This document shows, piece after piece, positions 29,632 to 38,277 of a stretch of 64,000 nucleotides of DNA. Position 1 is the stretch's first letter, and each line of letters begins with the position of its first letter. Both the position numbers and the translations under genes were made by a program. Source of the stretch: a bacterium 1xD8-48. Its GTDB lineage: Bacteria > Bacillota > Clostridia > Lachnospirales > Lachnospiraceae. The stretch covers positions 62,001-126,000 of the forward strand of contig QZDS01000003.1 in NCBI GenBank assembly GCA_009917455.1. The letters run 5' to 3'. The notes under the pieces were generated by a model that was not told where the DNA came from, searched no databases, and saw only the letters and a program-made list of their open reading frames with translations.

Positions 29632-32475
29632 ATGGTAAATTTCGTTATTGGATTTGAAATTTTTGGCATTTGTCTGAATGTCATAGCTTTGATTCTTCTG
29701 CTTAACGGGGAGGGAGCCAAAGAACAGAAACTGCTGCTCATCATTATGTGCGGCTCGCTGGTACAAAATGTAGGTTACTTATTGGAACTGACTGCATCTA
29801 CTTTGGAGGCAGCCATGACGGCGTTGACTGTGGAAAATGTGGGATCCGCTTTTTTGGCGCTGTGCTATTGCTGGTTTATTTATATCTACTGCTATATTAC
29901 TCCGCCGAAAACGCTTTTAAGGATTCTCTTTGCAATCAGTTTTTTCACCCTTCCGTCGGTATTTTTTAACTGGCATGGCCTTTTCTATAAGGACGTCCAG
30001 TGGCTGGCGGACGCAAACGGTTTTTATCATGTCAGCATCACCTATGGACCGTTGTATGTGGTCTTTTTGTTCAGTCGCATTATCATTCCCTATATCCTTT
30101 GCATCTATGCGTTGCTGCGCGCTGTCCGCGAACGCTCGGACCGGCAGGTTAACCGGCAGTACCGGACGATTCTCGGAATCTCCACCCTGCCCGCTATTAT
30201 GCTGATGGCCTATATCTTCAAGATTGTAAAGGTATTTGATTTAACGCCAGTGACGCTTGCCATTTCCATGTCCATGGTGGTAATTGTGGTCTGGAGCCGC
30301 CGTAATTATGATTTCCGTTATCTGGCGGCGGAAAAGGTTCTGGAAAATCTGGGAGACGGCGTAATTGCGCTGGATAACCACGACCGGCTTATCAATTACA
30401 ACAGAGCGGCGGCGGAAATCTTTACTCATCTGCCCGACCACAAGCTGGGAGAAAACATCCGCGTGCTGGAGGACTTCCGCGAGGAAATGCTTAACGAAGA
30501 CATTCCGCAGAGTTTTTCCATCAACGGACAGCATTATGAAAGCCACAGCAAGCATATTATAGACGAAAACGGCAAGATACAGGGCTGCGTTATCCTGATT
30601 CTGGATATGACCGACATAAAAGCCTATATTAATGAAATCAAGCGCGTCCGGCGGCAGGCGGAGAAAGCCAGTATCGCCAAAAGCGAATTTCTTGCCAATA
30701 TGTCCCATGAGATACGGACTCCCATGAATGCCATCATAGGTCTGAACGATATTATTATGGAAGAATGCGGAGATACCGAAATTTATGCCCACGCCAAGGA
30801 TGTACAGTCCGCAGCCAAAAATCTGCTGGCAATCATCAATGATATTCTGGATTTGTCCAAGGTGGAAGCCGGCAAAATGGAACTGATATCCGTGGATTAC
30901 TATGTAAAGGTTATGGCGGAAGAAATCCTGGGGATGATGGATATGGCCGCTTCCCAGAAAGGGCTTATCCTGAAATATGAATGCGACCAGACGATTCCCT
31001 GCCGTTACCGCGGTGACGATGTAAAAATCAGGCAGATTCTGGCAAATATTCTAAGCAATGCCGTGAAATTTACCGAAAAAGGATATGTGCGCGCGTATAT
31101 TACCGGAAAACCCGGAAAAGACGAAAATGAAGAACTGCTGATTTTCCATGTGGAGGATACTGGCTGCGGCATTAAGCAGGAGGACCTTGACAATATCTTT
31201 GATGATTTCCGGCAGGTGGATTCCAAGCGGAACCGCAGAGTGGAGGGTACCGGACTGGGGCTTGCCATTGTGAAGCATCTGGTGGAAATAATGAAAGGCA
31301 CTATTGATGTGGAAAGCACTTACGGCAAGGGAACCATGGTTACCATCACGCTTCCGCAGGAAATCGTAGACCGGCGTCCCGTTTCGGAAATGCCGGAGCT
31401 TCCGCAGACATCACAGAAGGTTACCGATATGTTTACCGCTCCCGGCGTGAAAGTTCTCATTGTAGATGACAATGTGATTAACCGCAAGGTAGCCCGGGGA
31501 TTTCTGAAGCATTATGCTTTTGACTTAACCGAAGCGGAAAGCGGGCCGGAGGCTATAGAGCTGGTGTCCGCCAACCGATATGATATCATCTTTATGGACC
31601 ATATGATGCCCGACATGGACGGCATCGAAGCTGCGGCGATTATCCGCAGGGACTGCGGCGAAAACGGCGCCGCTCCCGTTATGGTTGCATTGACCGCCAA
31701 TGCCATGGAAGGTATGCGGGAGCATTTTCTTGAATGCGGTTTTCAGGATTTCATCGCCAAGCCCCTTGACAGGAAGGATTTAAACCAGCTTCTGCTGCGT
31801 TGGATACCGGAAAAGTACAGACAGACCGAGGAACCCGCAGCGGAGTCCAGGCCGCTGACCCCGACGTCTTTCCAGATTAGCGGAGTGGATATGAATGCCG
31901 CAATGCAGTATTATTCCGGCGACGAAGACGGCTTTGTTGACCTTCTGGAACTTTACTGTCTGGACGGCAAGCGCAAGATAACGCTTCTGAACGAACTTGT
32001 GGATTCGGATATGCTGCGCTACCAGATAGAGGTACACGGACTTAAGAGCGCGTCCGCAAATATCGGAGCCATGGATATGTCTGCAATGGCGCGCGCGCAT
32101 GAAAATGCCGCCGCACAGGGCGATAAGGAATTTATCTCCGAACAGTTTTCATCGCTGTTGGCGGAATATGAGAACCTTCTGGCAAATATCGAACAGTTTC
32201 TGGAACGGCGCCGGCAGGAAAACAACACAAAAGAAAAGCTTCCGGCCCTGCCGATACAGGAGTTTAAGGAGCAGACAGCCACAGCGTTGGAAGAGCTGAA
32301 ACACTTCCGTTCCCAGGCGTGTGCCGAAAGGGTGGAGATGCTGCTGCTCCATGAAATGCCGCAAGAACCCGAAGAACGCCTTTTACAGATAAGGGAACAG
32401 CTGCGTTTATACGAAGACGACTATGCGGAAGAGTTATTGAGTCAGCTTTTAAGCATACTTGAAAAGGAGGACTAA
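29632..32475 (+). CDS. Hybrid sensor histidine kinase with receiver and HPt domains
   Basis: 947 residues. About seven N-terminal transmembrane helices (1-215, 7TM-type sensor), a PAS domain (225-325, GDGVIALDNHDRLINYNRA), HisKA with His359 in NMSHEIRTPMNAI, an HATPase domain (G box GTGLGLAIVKHLVE), a receiver (Asp656 in FMDHMMPDMDG) and an HPt domain with His802 in VHGLKSASANIG, then an ~80-residue helical tail. It should run a full His-Asp-His phosphorelay to a separate regulator. GGGGAAGG precedes the ATG. The next three genes, all same strand and nearly contiguous, are the likely partners. Confidence 0.93.
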   Translation: MVNFVIGFEIFGICLNVIALILLLNGEGAKEQKLLLIIMCGSLVQNVGYLLELTASTLEAAMTALTVENVGSAFLALCYCWFIYIYCYITPPKTLLRILFAISFFTLPSVFFNWHGLFYKDVQWLADANGFYHVSITYGPLYVVFLFSRIIIPYILCIYALLRAVRERSDRQVNRQYRTILGISTLPAIMLMAYIFKIVKVFDLTPVTLAISMSMVVIVVWSRRNYDFRYLAAEKVLENLGDGVIALDNHDRLINYNRAAAEIFTHLPDHKLGENIRVLEDFREEMLNEDIPQSFSINGQHYESHSKHIIDENGKIQGCVILILDMTDIKAYINEIKRVRRQAEKASIAKSEFLANMSHEIRTPMNAIIGLNDIIMEECGDTEIYAHAKDVQSAAKNLLAIINDILDLSKVEAGKMELISVDYYVKVMAEEILGMMDMAASQKGLILKYECDQTIPCRYRGDDVKIRQILANILSNAVKFTEKGYVRAYITGKPGKDENEELLIFHVEDTGCGIKQEDLDNIFDDFRQVDSKRNRRVEGTGLGLAIVKHLVEIMKGTIDVESTYGKGTMVTITLPQEIVDRRPVSEMPELPQTSQKVTDMFTAPGVKVLIVDDNVINRKVARGFLKHYAFDLTEAESGPEAIELVSANRYDIIFMDHMMPDMDGIEAAAIIRRDCGENGAAPVMVALTANAMEGMREHFLECGFQDFIAKPLDRKDLNQLLLRWIPEKYRQTEEPAAESRPLTPTSFQISGVDMNAAMQYYSGDEDGFVDLLELYCLDGKRKITLLNELVDSDMLRYQIEVHGLKSASANIGAMDMSAMARAHENAAAQGDKEFISEQFSSLLAEYENLLANIEQFLERRRQENNTKEKLPALPIQEFKEQTATALEELKHFRSQACAERVEMLLLHEMPQEPEERLLQIREQLRLYEDDYAEELLSQLLSILEKED

Positions 32476-32480
32476 CGCAA

Positions 32481-32912
32481 ATGATGCAAACAAAAGGCAG
32501 AAAAAAATGTATTTTAGCAGTGGATGATGCCGCTATTGTCCTGACTCGGATTGCGGATACCCTGCATAATGATTTCGATGTTTTTACTGTCAATTCAGGG
32601 GTACGGGCTTTGAAATTTCTGGAACAGATAAAGCCTGACCTTATTCTGCTGGATATCCAAATGGCGCATAAAAACGGCATTGAAACGCTGCGCGAAATAC
32701 GTGCCATGAAAAACCGCGCGGACATACCGGTAATTATGCTTACCGGTGTGGAGGATAAGGACTTTGTTCTGGAAAGCATTAAACTGGGAGCCTGTGATTA
32801 CATATTAAAGCCCTTTCACTCCAATGATTTGATTAAGAGAATCCTCCGGGTTTTTGAGCCGGAGTCACAGGACCAGGCAGCACTCGATAAAGAGAGGAGA
32901 TTTTCAAAATGA
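32481..32912 (+). CDS. Stand-alone receiver-domain response regulator
   Basis: 143 residues: a receiver domain (ILAVDDAAIVLTRI; phosphoacceptor Asp in LILLDIQMAHKNG; Thr in IMLTGVED; Lys in YILKPFHS) with a ~20-residue tail and no output domain. AGGAGG lies before the ATG, 5 bp after the kinase gene. Its TGA overlaps the next start in ATGA. It probably takes phosphate from the upstream HPt domain. Confidence 0.92.
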   Translation: MMQTKGRKKCILAVDDAAIVLTRIADTLHNDFDVFTVNSGVRALKFLEQIKPDLILLDIQMAHKNGIETLREIRAMKNRADIPVIMLTGVEDKDFVLESIKLGACDYILKPFHSNDLIKRILRVFEPESQDQAALDKERRFSK

Positions 32913-33397
32913 ATACCGCTATGGAAAAGGAGGCACTCGCACAGATACTGGACCAGGCTGTGCAGGACGTGACGGAGTGTACCGCCGGCGTACGCCTGCA
33001 TCAGGGGGAACAGTCGCCGGGCGAAGACCTTTGTACGGTTCAGATTACCTTTGACAGAGGCTTCCACACCAGCCTTACCCTCTGTGCCGATAAGGGACTG
33101 CTGTACCGTATGGCATGCAATTCTTTCCATGAGGATTCGGTCAGTCCCGAAGACCTGGAGGAATTTACCAAAGAATATTTTAACGTACTTTGCGGAAGAA
33201 TAGCCGGTTCTATGTTTCAGGCTACCAAAGTTCCGGCTCATTTTGGGCCGCCTGTATTTTACCACGGACGCTATGAGCCTGAAGGACGTGAAATCCAGTT
33301 TGTGCTCACTTATTCCAACGAGCACTTTGGCGGCGCGCAATTAATTCATCATGTGCCCTCTTCCGATAAGGATGGGGCTGTTTCAGGTGAAGCCTGA
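32909..33397 (+). CDS. CheX-like protein
   Basis: 162 residues. The segment EDLEEFTKEYFNVLCGRIAG has the E--N spacing of the CheX phosphatase helix, and the C-terminal LIHH is beta-rich. CheX/CheC/FliY proteins dephosphorylate CheY-P. It sits between two receiver genes and overlaps the first, so dephosphorylating one or both is a reasonable guess. No chemoreceptor or flagellar gene is in view. I see the Glu and Asn, but whether the fold is a true CheX needs a profile search. Confidence 0.65.
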   Translation: MNTAMEKEALAQILDQAVQDVTECTAGVRLHQGEQSPGEDLCTVQITFDRGFHTSLTLCADKGLLYRMACNSFHEDSVSPEDLEEFTKEYFNVLCGRIAGSMFQATKVPAHFGPPVFYHGRYEPEGREIQFVLTYSNEHFGGAQLIHHVPSSDKDGAVSGEA

Positions 33398-33414
33398 GAG
33401 AAGGAGCATATAAT

Positions 33415-33783
33415 ATGAGCAAACGAATTATGGTCGTAGACGATTCCCGGCTGGTACGGGTTCAATTGAATGACGTTCTGAATGGGACAGATTATGAAAT
33501 AGCGGCATACTGCCGAAGCGGGGAGGATGCGATTGCCCAGTATGACGAGGTAAAACCCGATTTGGTTACGATGGATATCATCATGCAGGGAATGGACGGC
33601 TTAGATGCCTCTGAACATATTTTAAAAGAGCATCCGGATGCAAAAATCATCATGGTTTCATCTCTTGCGTATGACGATACCTTTGAGAGAGCCAAAGCCA
33701 TTGGCGCCAGGGGCTTTGTAGATAAGCCTTTCCACAAAGAGCAACTGCTTAAGGTTTTTGAAGAGGCGCTTTCTGAATCATAA
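33415..33783 (+). CDS. CheY-like response regulator
   Basis: 122 residues, a single receiver: IMVVDDSRLVRVQL, phosphoacceptor Asp in LVTMDIIMQGMDG, Ser in IMVSSLAYDD and Lys in FVDKPFHKEQ. Strongly CheY-like, with no output domain. AAGGAG precedes the ATG. Last gene of the four-gene signalling operon; the CheX-like gene ends 17 bp upstream. Confidence 0.93.
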   Translation: MSKRIMVVDDSRLVRVQLNDVLNGTDYEIAAYCRSGEDAIAQYDEVKPDLVTMDIIMQGMDGLDASEHILKEHPDAKIIMVSSLAYDDTFERAKAIGARGFVDKPFHKEQLLKVFEEALSES

Positions 33784-33802
33784 GCATAAAACGAGGAAAA
33801 AC

Positions 33803-35647
33803 ATGGATATAAAAGACGCCCTCAAAAGCATAATAAAACCCCACGAAGGGGACAGGCTTGCCCCTCTCTCTACTGTCTGGGGCGAACGGTTGGATAAAAA
33901 CAGCGTACTTTCTGAATATCCCCGCCCGCAGCTAAAGAGGGAATCCTTTCTCTGCCTGAACGGCCTCTGGGATTATGCTTTCACAACGACCAAAACTCTT
34001 CCCGAAGCTTTTGACGGAAGAATTCTTGTGCCCTTTTCTCCGGAGTGCTCTCTTTCCGGCGTAAACAGACAGCTTCTTCCCTCAGAGTTTCTGTGGTATC
34101 GGACGTTCCTTCCCGATTTGGAGCTTACTTCCGGCAAGCGCGCCATTTTGCATTTTGGCGCGGCAGATTATCATGCCGGCGTATATATCAACAGGCGGCC
34201 GGTGACCTCCCATAAGGGCGGTTACCTGCCTTTTTCTGCGGATATCACTGACTTTTTAACGAATGGCCAAAACGAGCTTCTCATAAAGGTCAAAGACCCG
34301 TCCGACGAGGGATGCCAGCCCAGAGGAAAGCAGACCCTGCACAGAGGCGGTATCTTTTATACTGCCCAGAGCGGCATATGGCAGACGGTATGGCTTGAGT
34401 TTGTTCCCCAGATTTATTTTGAAAAGCTATGGTTCGAGACCGACTATGACGCAAGGGAAGTAACCGCTCATCTTACTGTCTGCGGGAAAGATAGCCATAA
34501 AGCGCCGGTTTCTTCCATGCCTCAAAATCAGGCGAAAGAGGAACTCCCCTGTCTTTCCCTGTCCGTTATCTGCAACGGCAGTGAAATACTTCAAAAATCT
34601 CTTTCCCTTTCCGTCTCCGCTTTCGGACAGAAAGAAGAAATGCTTTCCTTTACCATACCGGAAGAGCATTTCCATCCGTGGAGCCCCGAAGACCCTTTCC
34701 TGTATCAGGTACGGCTCTCGCTTGGCTCTGACGAGGTGCAAAGCTATTTTGCCCTGCGCCACTATTCTATCGAAAAACAGGCGGACGGCATTCCTCTGTT
34801 TTGTTTAAACCACAAACCCTGCTTTCTGATGGGCGTGCTGGACCAGGGCTACTGGCCAGACGGACTGTACACCTCGCCCTCTGACGAAGCGTTGATTTAC
34901 GACATCACCGCCATGAAAGCACTGGGCTTTAATATGATGCGCAAACATATCAAGGTGGAAAGCGCCAGATGGTACTATCATTGCGACAGGCTTGGAATGA
35001 TTGTCTGTCAGGACATGGTAAACGGTGGAAGCAAATACCGTATGCCGGTTATCAGCTACCTGCCCACTCTGTTTCCAAAGCTTTCCCTGAAAGACTCGCA
35101 CTACGCCCTGTTTTCCAGAAAGGATGGGGCTGCGCGGAAGCAGTGGGAAAGAGAATGCGCAGAAACAATCGAACATTTGAAATTTTTCCCTTCGATTGCC
35201 GTCTGGGTGCCTTTTAACGAAGGCTGGGGTCAATTTGACGCCGCCCGCATAACGGATATCATACGGAAGAAAGACCCTTCCCGGCTGATAGACTCCGCCA
35301 GCGGATGGTATGACCAAAACTGTGGTGATTTTATCAGTGTACATAATTATTTCCGCCCCTTATCCGTTTCCGCCGGGAAATGGAAAGACCGCGCCTTTTT
35401 CCTGTCGGAATACGGCGGCTTTTCCTGCCATATCAGGAATCATTCCAGCGTGGAACGAGTATTCGGATATAAACGCTTTGACAGCCTTGCGGAGTTTTCC
35501 GCAGCTTACCGTGAATTGATAGAAAAATCCCTTCTTCCCCTTAAGGAGCAGGGGCTTTGCGGCGCCGTGTATACGCAGGTTTCCGACGTGGAGGAAGAAG
35601 TAAACGGCCTGCTTACCTATGACCGAAAAATCAACAAACTGTCCTGA
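33803..35647 (+). CDS. Glycoside hydrolase family 2 (beta-galactosidase/beta-glucuronidase-like)
   Basis: 614 residues, at the short end for GH2. Sugar-binding domain (about 25-190), immunoglobulin-like domain (190-320) and a TIM barrel (320-614). The acid/base Glu473 is in PFNEGWGQF and the nucleophile Glu536 in FLSEYGGFS, both intact. No signal peptide, so it is cytoplasmic and acts on imported oligosaccharides. ATG at 33803 follows GAGGAAAAAC; the longer frame from 33758 overlaps the CheY gene. The exact substrate is not predictable from motifs. Confidence 0.92.
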   Translation: MDIKDALKSIIKPHEGDRLAPLSTVWGERLDKNSVLSEYPRPQLKRESFLCLNGLWDYAFTTTKTLPEAFDGRILVPFSPECSLSGVNRQLLPSEFLWYRTFLPDLELTSGKRAILHFGAADYHAGVYINRRPVTSHKGGYLPFSADITDFLTNGQNELLIKVKDPSDEGCQPRGKQTLHRGGIFYTAQSGIWQTVWLEFVPQIYFEKLWFETDYDAREVTAHLTVCGKDSHKAPVSSMPQNQAKEELPCLSLSVICNGSEILQKSLSLSVSAFGQKEEMLSFTIPEEHFHPWSPEDPFLYQVRLSLGSDEVQSYFALRHYSIEKQADGIPLFCLNHKPCFLMGVLDQGYWPDGLYTSPSDEALIYDITAMKALGFNMMRKHIKVESARWYYHCDRLGMIVCQDMVNGGSKYRMPVISYLPTLFPKLSLKDSHYALFSRKDGAARKQWERECAETIEHLKFFPSIAVWVPFNEGWGQFDAARITDIIRKKDPSRLIDSASGWYDQNCGDFISVHNYFRPLSVSAGKWKDRAFFLSEYGGFSCHIRNHSSVERVFGYKRFDSLAEFSAAYRELIEKSLLPLKEQGLCGAVYTQVSDVEEEVNGLLTYDRKINKLS

Positions 35648-35652
35648 CTGCA

Positions 35653-35753
35653 ATCGGGGCTGCCGCATTAAGACCGGAGTATGCAGGATGTGATATTACA
35701 GCATTTGCTTTTCTATATCCTGCGTCTCGTTTTCTTAATGCGCCAGCCCCGAT
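35653..35753. terminator. Long stem-loop between convergent genes
   Basis: ATCGGGGCTG-C-CGCATTAAGA (from 35653) pairs with TCTTAATGCG-C-CAGCCCCGAT (to 35753), 21-base arms with one C-C mismatch. A second stem, GCAGGAT/ATCCTGC, lies inside. It separates the GH2 gene and the Uma2 gene, which converge, so it may terminate both. No T-run adjoins the outer stem. Confidence 0.5.
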
Positions 35754-35775
35754 AACGCATCGTAACAATATCTTT

Positions 35776-36567
35776 TTAGTCTCTGCCGCCATCCGGATAA
35801 TCCTGAATCATTTCTTCCATCAGATTCATGTCAATCATAAGCTTCCCCTCGTAAAGGCCTACCGGAATCTGTCCGTTTATCCCGTAAATCGTCGGATAGC
35901 TTTCCTTCTCAAATTCATAGACAATCACCTTCTTCTGCTGAGGGTCTATCATCCAGTATTCCTTTACGCCGGCCTCCTCATACTTGTTCAGCTTCTTGAG
36001 GCAGTCCTTGCGCTTAGTGGAAGGGGAAAGCACCTCCGCCACAAACTCCGGCGCACCCATAATGCCCCACTTCATAATCTTCTTTTCGTCGCATAGTATC
36101 AGCACGTCCGGCTGAACCATCGTCCTATCATCACAGTCGAGACGGACGTCCACCGGGCTCATCATGGGAATGCAGCTCCCTTTATTCTCAAAAATGAAAT
36201 TGGAAATCTGTCTGTAAATCTCACCGCCGATTCTCTGATGCACAAAGGTGGGCGCTGCCATATCATAGAACACACCGTCTATGAGTTCTACCCGCTTATC
36301 ATCCGGCAACGCATAATAGTCCTTTACCGTGTACTCTCCCTGCATCTTATGCGTTCTGTAAGCGGCAGCCTCCTCCCCTACAGAGGGCAGCCCGTTTTCC
36401 CCCATGAAAAAACTCTCCAACGCCATCAGCGTGTCATAACGGGGCGAAGACGTTTCCCCGCCGAAAATCTTCTGCACCGTTCCCACAGGCACTCCGCTCA
36501 TATGCGCAATCTGGGAATAAGAGTATCCCTTTTCTTTCTTTATTCTTTTCATCTCTTCTATTGTCAT
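35776..36567 (-). CDS. HTH-Uma2 fusion (PD-(D/E)XK fold)
   Basis: 263 residues. An XRE-like HTH at 1-55 (GYSYSQIAHMSGVPVGTVQK) is joined to a Uma2/DUF820 domain (about 75-263). The nuclease-fold residues are visible in RVELIDGVFYDM, VQPDVLILCDE and APEFVAEVLSPST, followed by KEYWMIDP. Uma2 proteins are abundant in cyanobacteria and Firmicutes and of unclear role; the nuclease activity is inferred from fold. The HTH fusion suggests binding at specific DNA. ATG 36567 is preceded by a G-rich ribosome-binding site. Confidence 0.85.
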   Translation of the reverse strand: MTIEEMKRIKKEKGYSYSQIAHMSGVPVGTVQKIFGGETSSPRYDTLMALESFFMGENGLPSVGEEAAAYRTHKMQGEYTVKDYYALPDDKRVELIDGVFYDMAAPTFVHQRIGGEIYRQISNFIFENKGSCIPMMSPVDVRLDCDDRTMVQPDVLILCDEKKIMKWGIMGAPEFVAEVLSPSTKRKDCLKKLNKYEEAGVKEYWMIDPQQKKVIVYEFEKESYPTIYGINGQIPVGLYEGKLMIDMNLMEEMIQDYPDGGRD

Positions 36568-36738
36568 CGCCAGATACCCCCTTATCTGTCTTATGACTTT
36601 ATTTTAACCGTTTTTCATCCGTTTGTCAACCAGATTTAACCGTTCATTATCCGTTTTGTTTCCATATTCTCACCACGTATTCCCCGTTTTATGTCCGTAT
36701 TGCTCCGCCCCGGACTTTTGTTATTTATTTCCCGTGAT

Positions 36739-38136
36739 TTATCCCGTAACGCCCATCATCTTATCCAGCCTGCGACGCACGGAAATATACGCGGGAATCA
36801 GAAACGCGTCCGCAAACAGCCAGGCCAGAGGGCTGGCCAGACAGACCCCTGTAAACCCGAAAACCGGAACCAGTAAAAGGGCCGCCAGAGTCCTTGCCAC
36901 CATCTCAAACACACCGGCCATAATCGCCAGAACGCCAAATCCCATTCCCTGTATCATAAACCGGATGATGTTCACCAGCGCAAGCGGAATATAAAAAGCG
37001 CCGTTGATTATCAGAAACTGCCTTGCCATTTCCAGAAGCCGGGTTTCCCCGGTATCCACAAAAAGCGCCGCCAGATGAGTGCCGAAAAAATACAAAAGCA
37101 CAAAAGCAAGGACAGAATATCCTATTCCCAGAATCGTACAGTCCTTCAGCCCTCTTCCCAGACGCTCCAGCTTTTTCGCCCCCACATTCTGTCCGCCGTA
37201 GGTTGCCATGGTGGTTCCCATTGCGTCAAAGGGGCAGCTCACAAACATGCTTACCTTGCCCGCCGCCGTCACCGCAGCCACCACGGCGGAGCCCAGCGTA
37301 TTTACGGCAGTCTGGAGAATAACCGAGCCGATTGCCGTAATCGAGTACTGCAGCCCCATGGGAATCCCCATCCCGCAAAGGGTCCACATATGATGAGCAT
37401 TGATTTTCCATTCTTCCTTTGTAATATGTAAAAGTTCAAATTTCTTTATCGTATAAATAAGACACAAAACGCCCGAAACAAGCTGGGATACCACGGTGGC
37501 AACCGCCGCTCCCGCAACTCCCATATCAAAAGTCAGAATGCAGAGGAAATCCAGCCCGATATTAAGCACTGAGGACAGCGTCAGAAAATACAGAGGAGTC
37601 CTGCTGTTTCCCATGGCCCGTATAATGCCGGACAGCATATTGTAAAGAAAGGTAGCAGGTATCCCCGCAAAAATAACCACAATATAGGCGTAGGATTCCG
37701 CAAAAATATCCTCCGGCGTTTTCATCCATATCAATATATTTTTGCATAAAAAAACAACCGTCACCGTAATAACAACAGAAAAAATTGCCGCAAGCCATGT
37801 GCTGTTGGCCGCAAACTGCCGCATTCCAGAATAATCCCCTGCCCCGAACTTGTGCGCTATGGGAATGGAAAAACCGCTGCACACGCCCATACAAAATCCT
37901 ACAATCATAAAGTTGACAGAGCCTGTCGCCCCCACTCCCGCCAGAGCGTTAACGCCCAGAATCCGCCCCACAATCACCGTGTCCACCACGCTGTAGAACT
38001 GCTGGAACAGCGCGCCGCACAAAAGCGGAATGGAAAATCCCAGAATCAGCCTCATAGGGGAACCTACCGTCATATCCTTTGTTGCACTCTTTGACGCATT
38101 CTTTTTTTCTTCCCTGACCTTTACTTCCTCAGCCAT
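36739..38136 (-). CDS. MATE-family efflux transporter
   Basis: 465 residues with twelve hydrophobic segments in two related halves (IPLLCGALFQQFYSVVDTVI near the start; GMGIPMGLQYSITAIGSVIL in the second half). MATE pumps export cationic drugs or metabolites using Na+ or H+ gradients. The start at 38136 is chosen because GGGGAGG lies 6 bases upstream. It stands alone, with a terminator of the neighbouring operon just upstream. Confidence 0.93.
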   Translation of the reverse strand: MAEEVKVREEKKNASKSATKDMTVGSPMRLILGFSIPLLCGALFQQFYSVVDTVIVGRILGVNALAGVGATGSVNFMIVGFCMGVCSGFSIPIAHKFGAGDYSGMRQFAANSTWLAAIFSVVITVTVVFLCKNILIWMKTPEDIFAESYAYIVVIFAGIPATFLYNMLSGIIRAMGNSRTPLYFLTLSSVLNIGLDFLCILTFDMGVAGAAVATVVSQLVSGVLCLIYTIKKFELLHITKEEWKINAHHMWTLCGMGIPMGLQYSITAIGSVILQTAVNTLGSAVVAAVTAAGKVSMFVSCPFDAMGTTMATYGGQNVGAKKLERLGRGLKDCTILGIGYSVLAFVLLYFFGTHLAALFVDTGETRLLEMARQFLIINGAFYIPLALVNIIRFMIQGMGFGVLAIMAGVFEMVARTLAALLLVPVFGFTGVCLASPLAWLFADAFLIPAYISVRRRLDKMMGVTG

Positions 38137-38192
38137 CTCAATCCTCCCCGCAGACTTTTCCCGTCTGCATTGCACTAAAAATTTTTATAAAA

Positions 38193-38239
38193 ACAGCCTG
38201 TGCGATTACGGTAAGTAAGAGTATAATCACACAGGCTGT
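38193..38239 (-). terminator. Intrinsic terminator of the fucI-type operon
   Basis: ACAGCCTGT pairs with ACAGGCTGT, extended by a nearly complementary GCGATTA/TAATCAC. On the minus strand the stem is followed by TTTTTATAAAAATTTTT. Confidence 0.8.
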
Positions 38240-38277
38240 AAATTACAATACTAATTTTTCAAAAATAAAATAAATTT

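Noticed and set aside
30241..30792. 183-codon frame antisense to the hybrid kinase
   Set aside because: Opposite-strand shadow of a conserved kinase; composition follows the sense codons.
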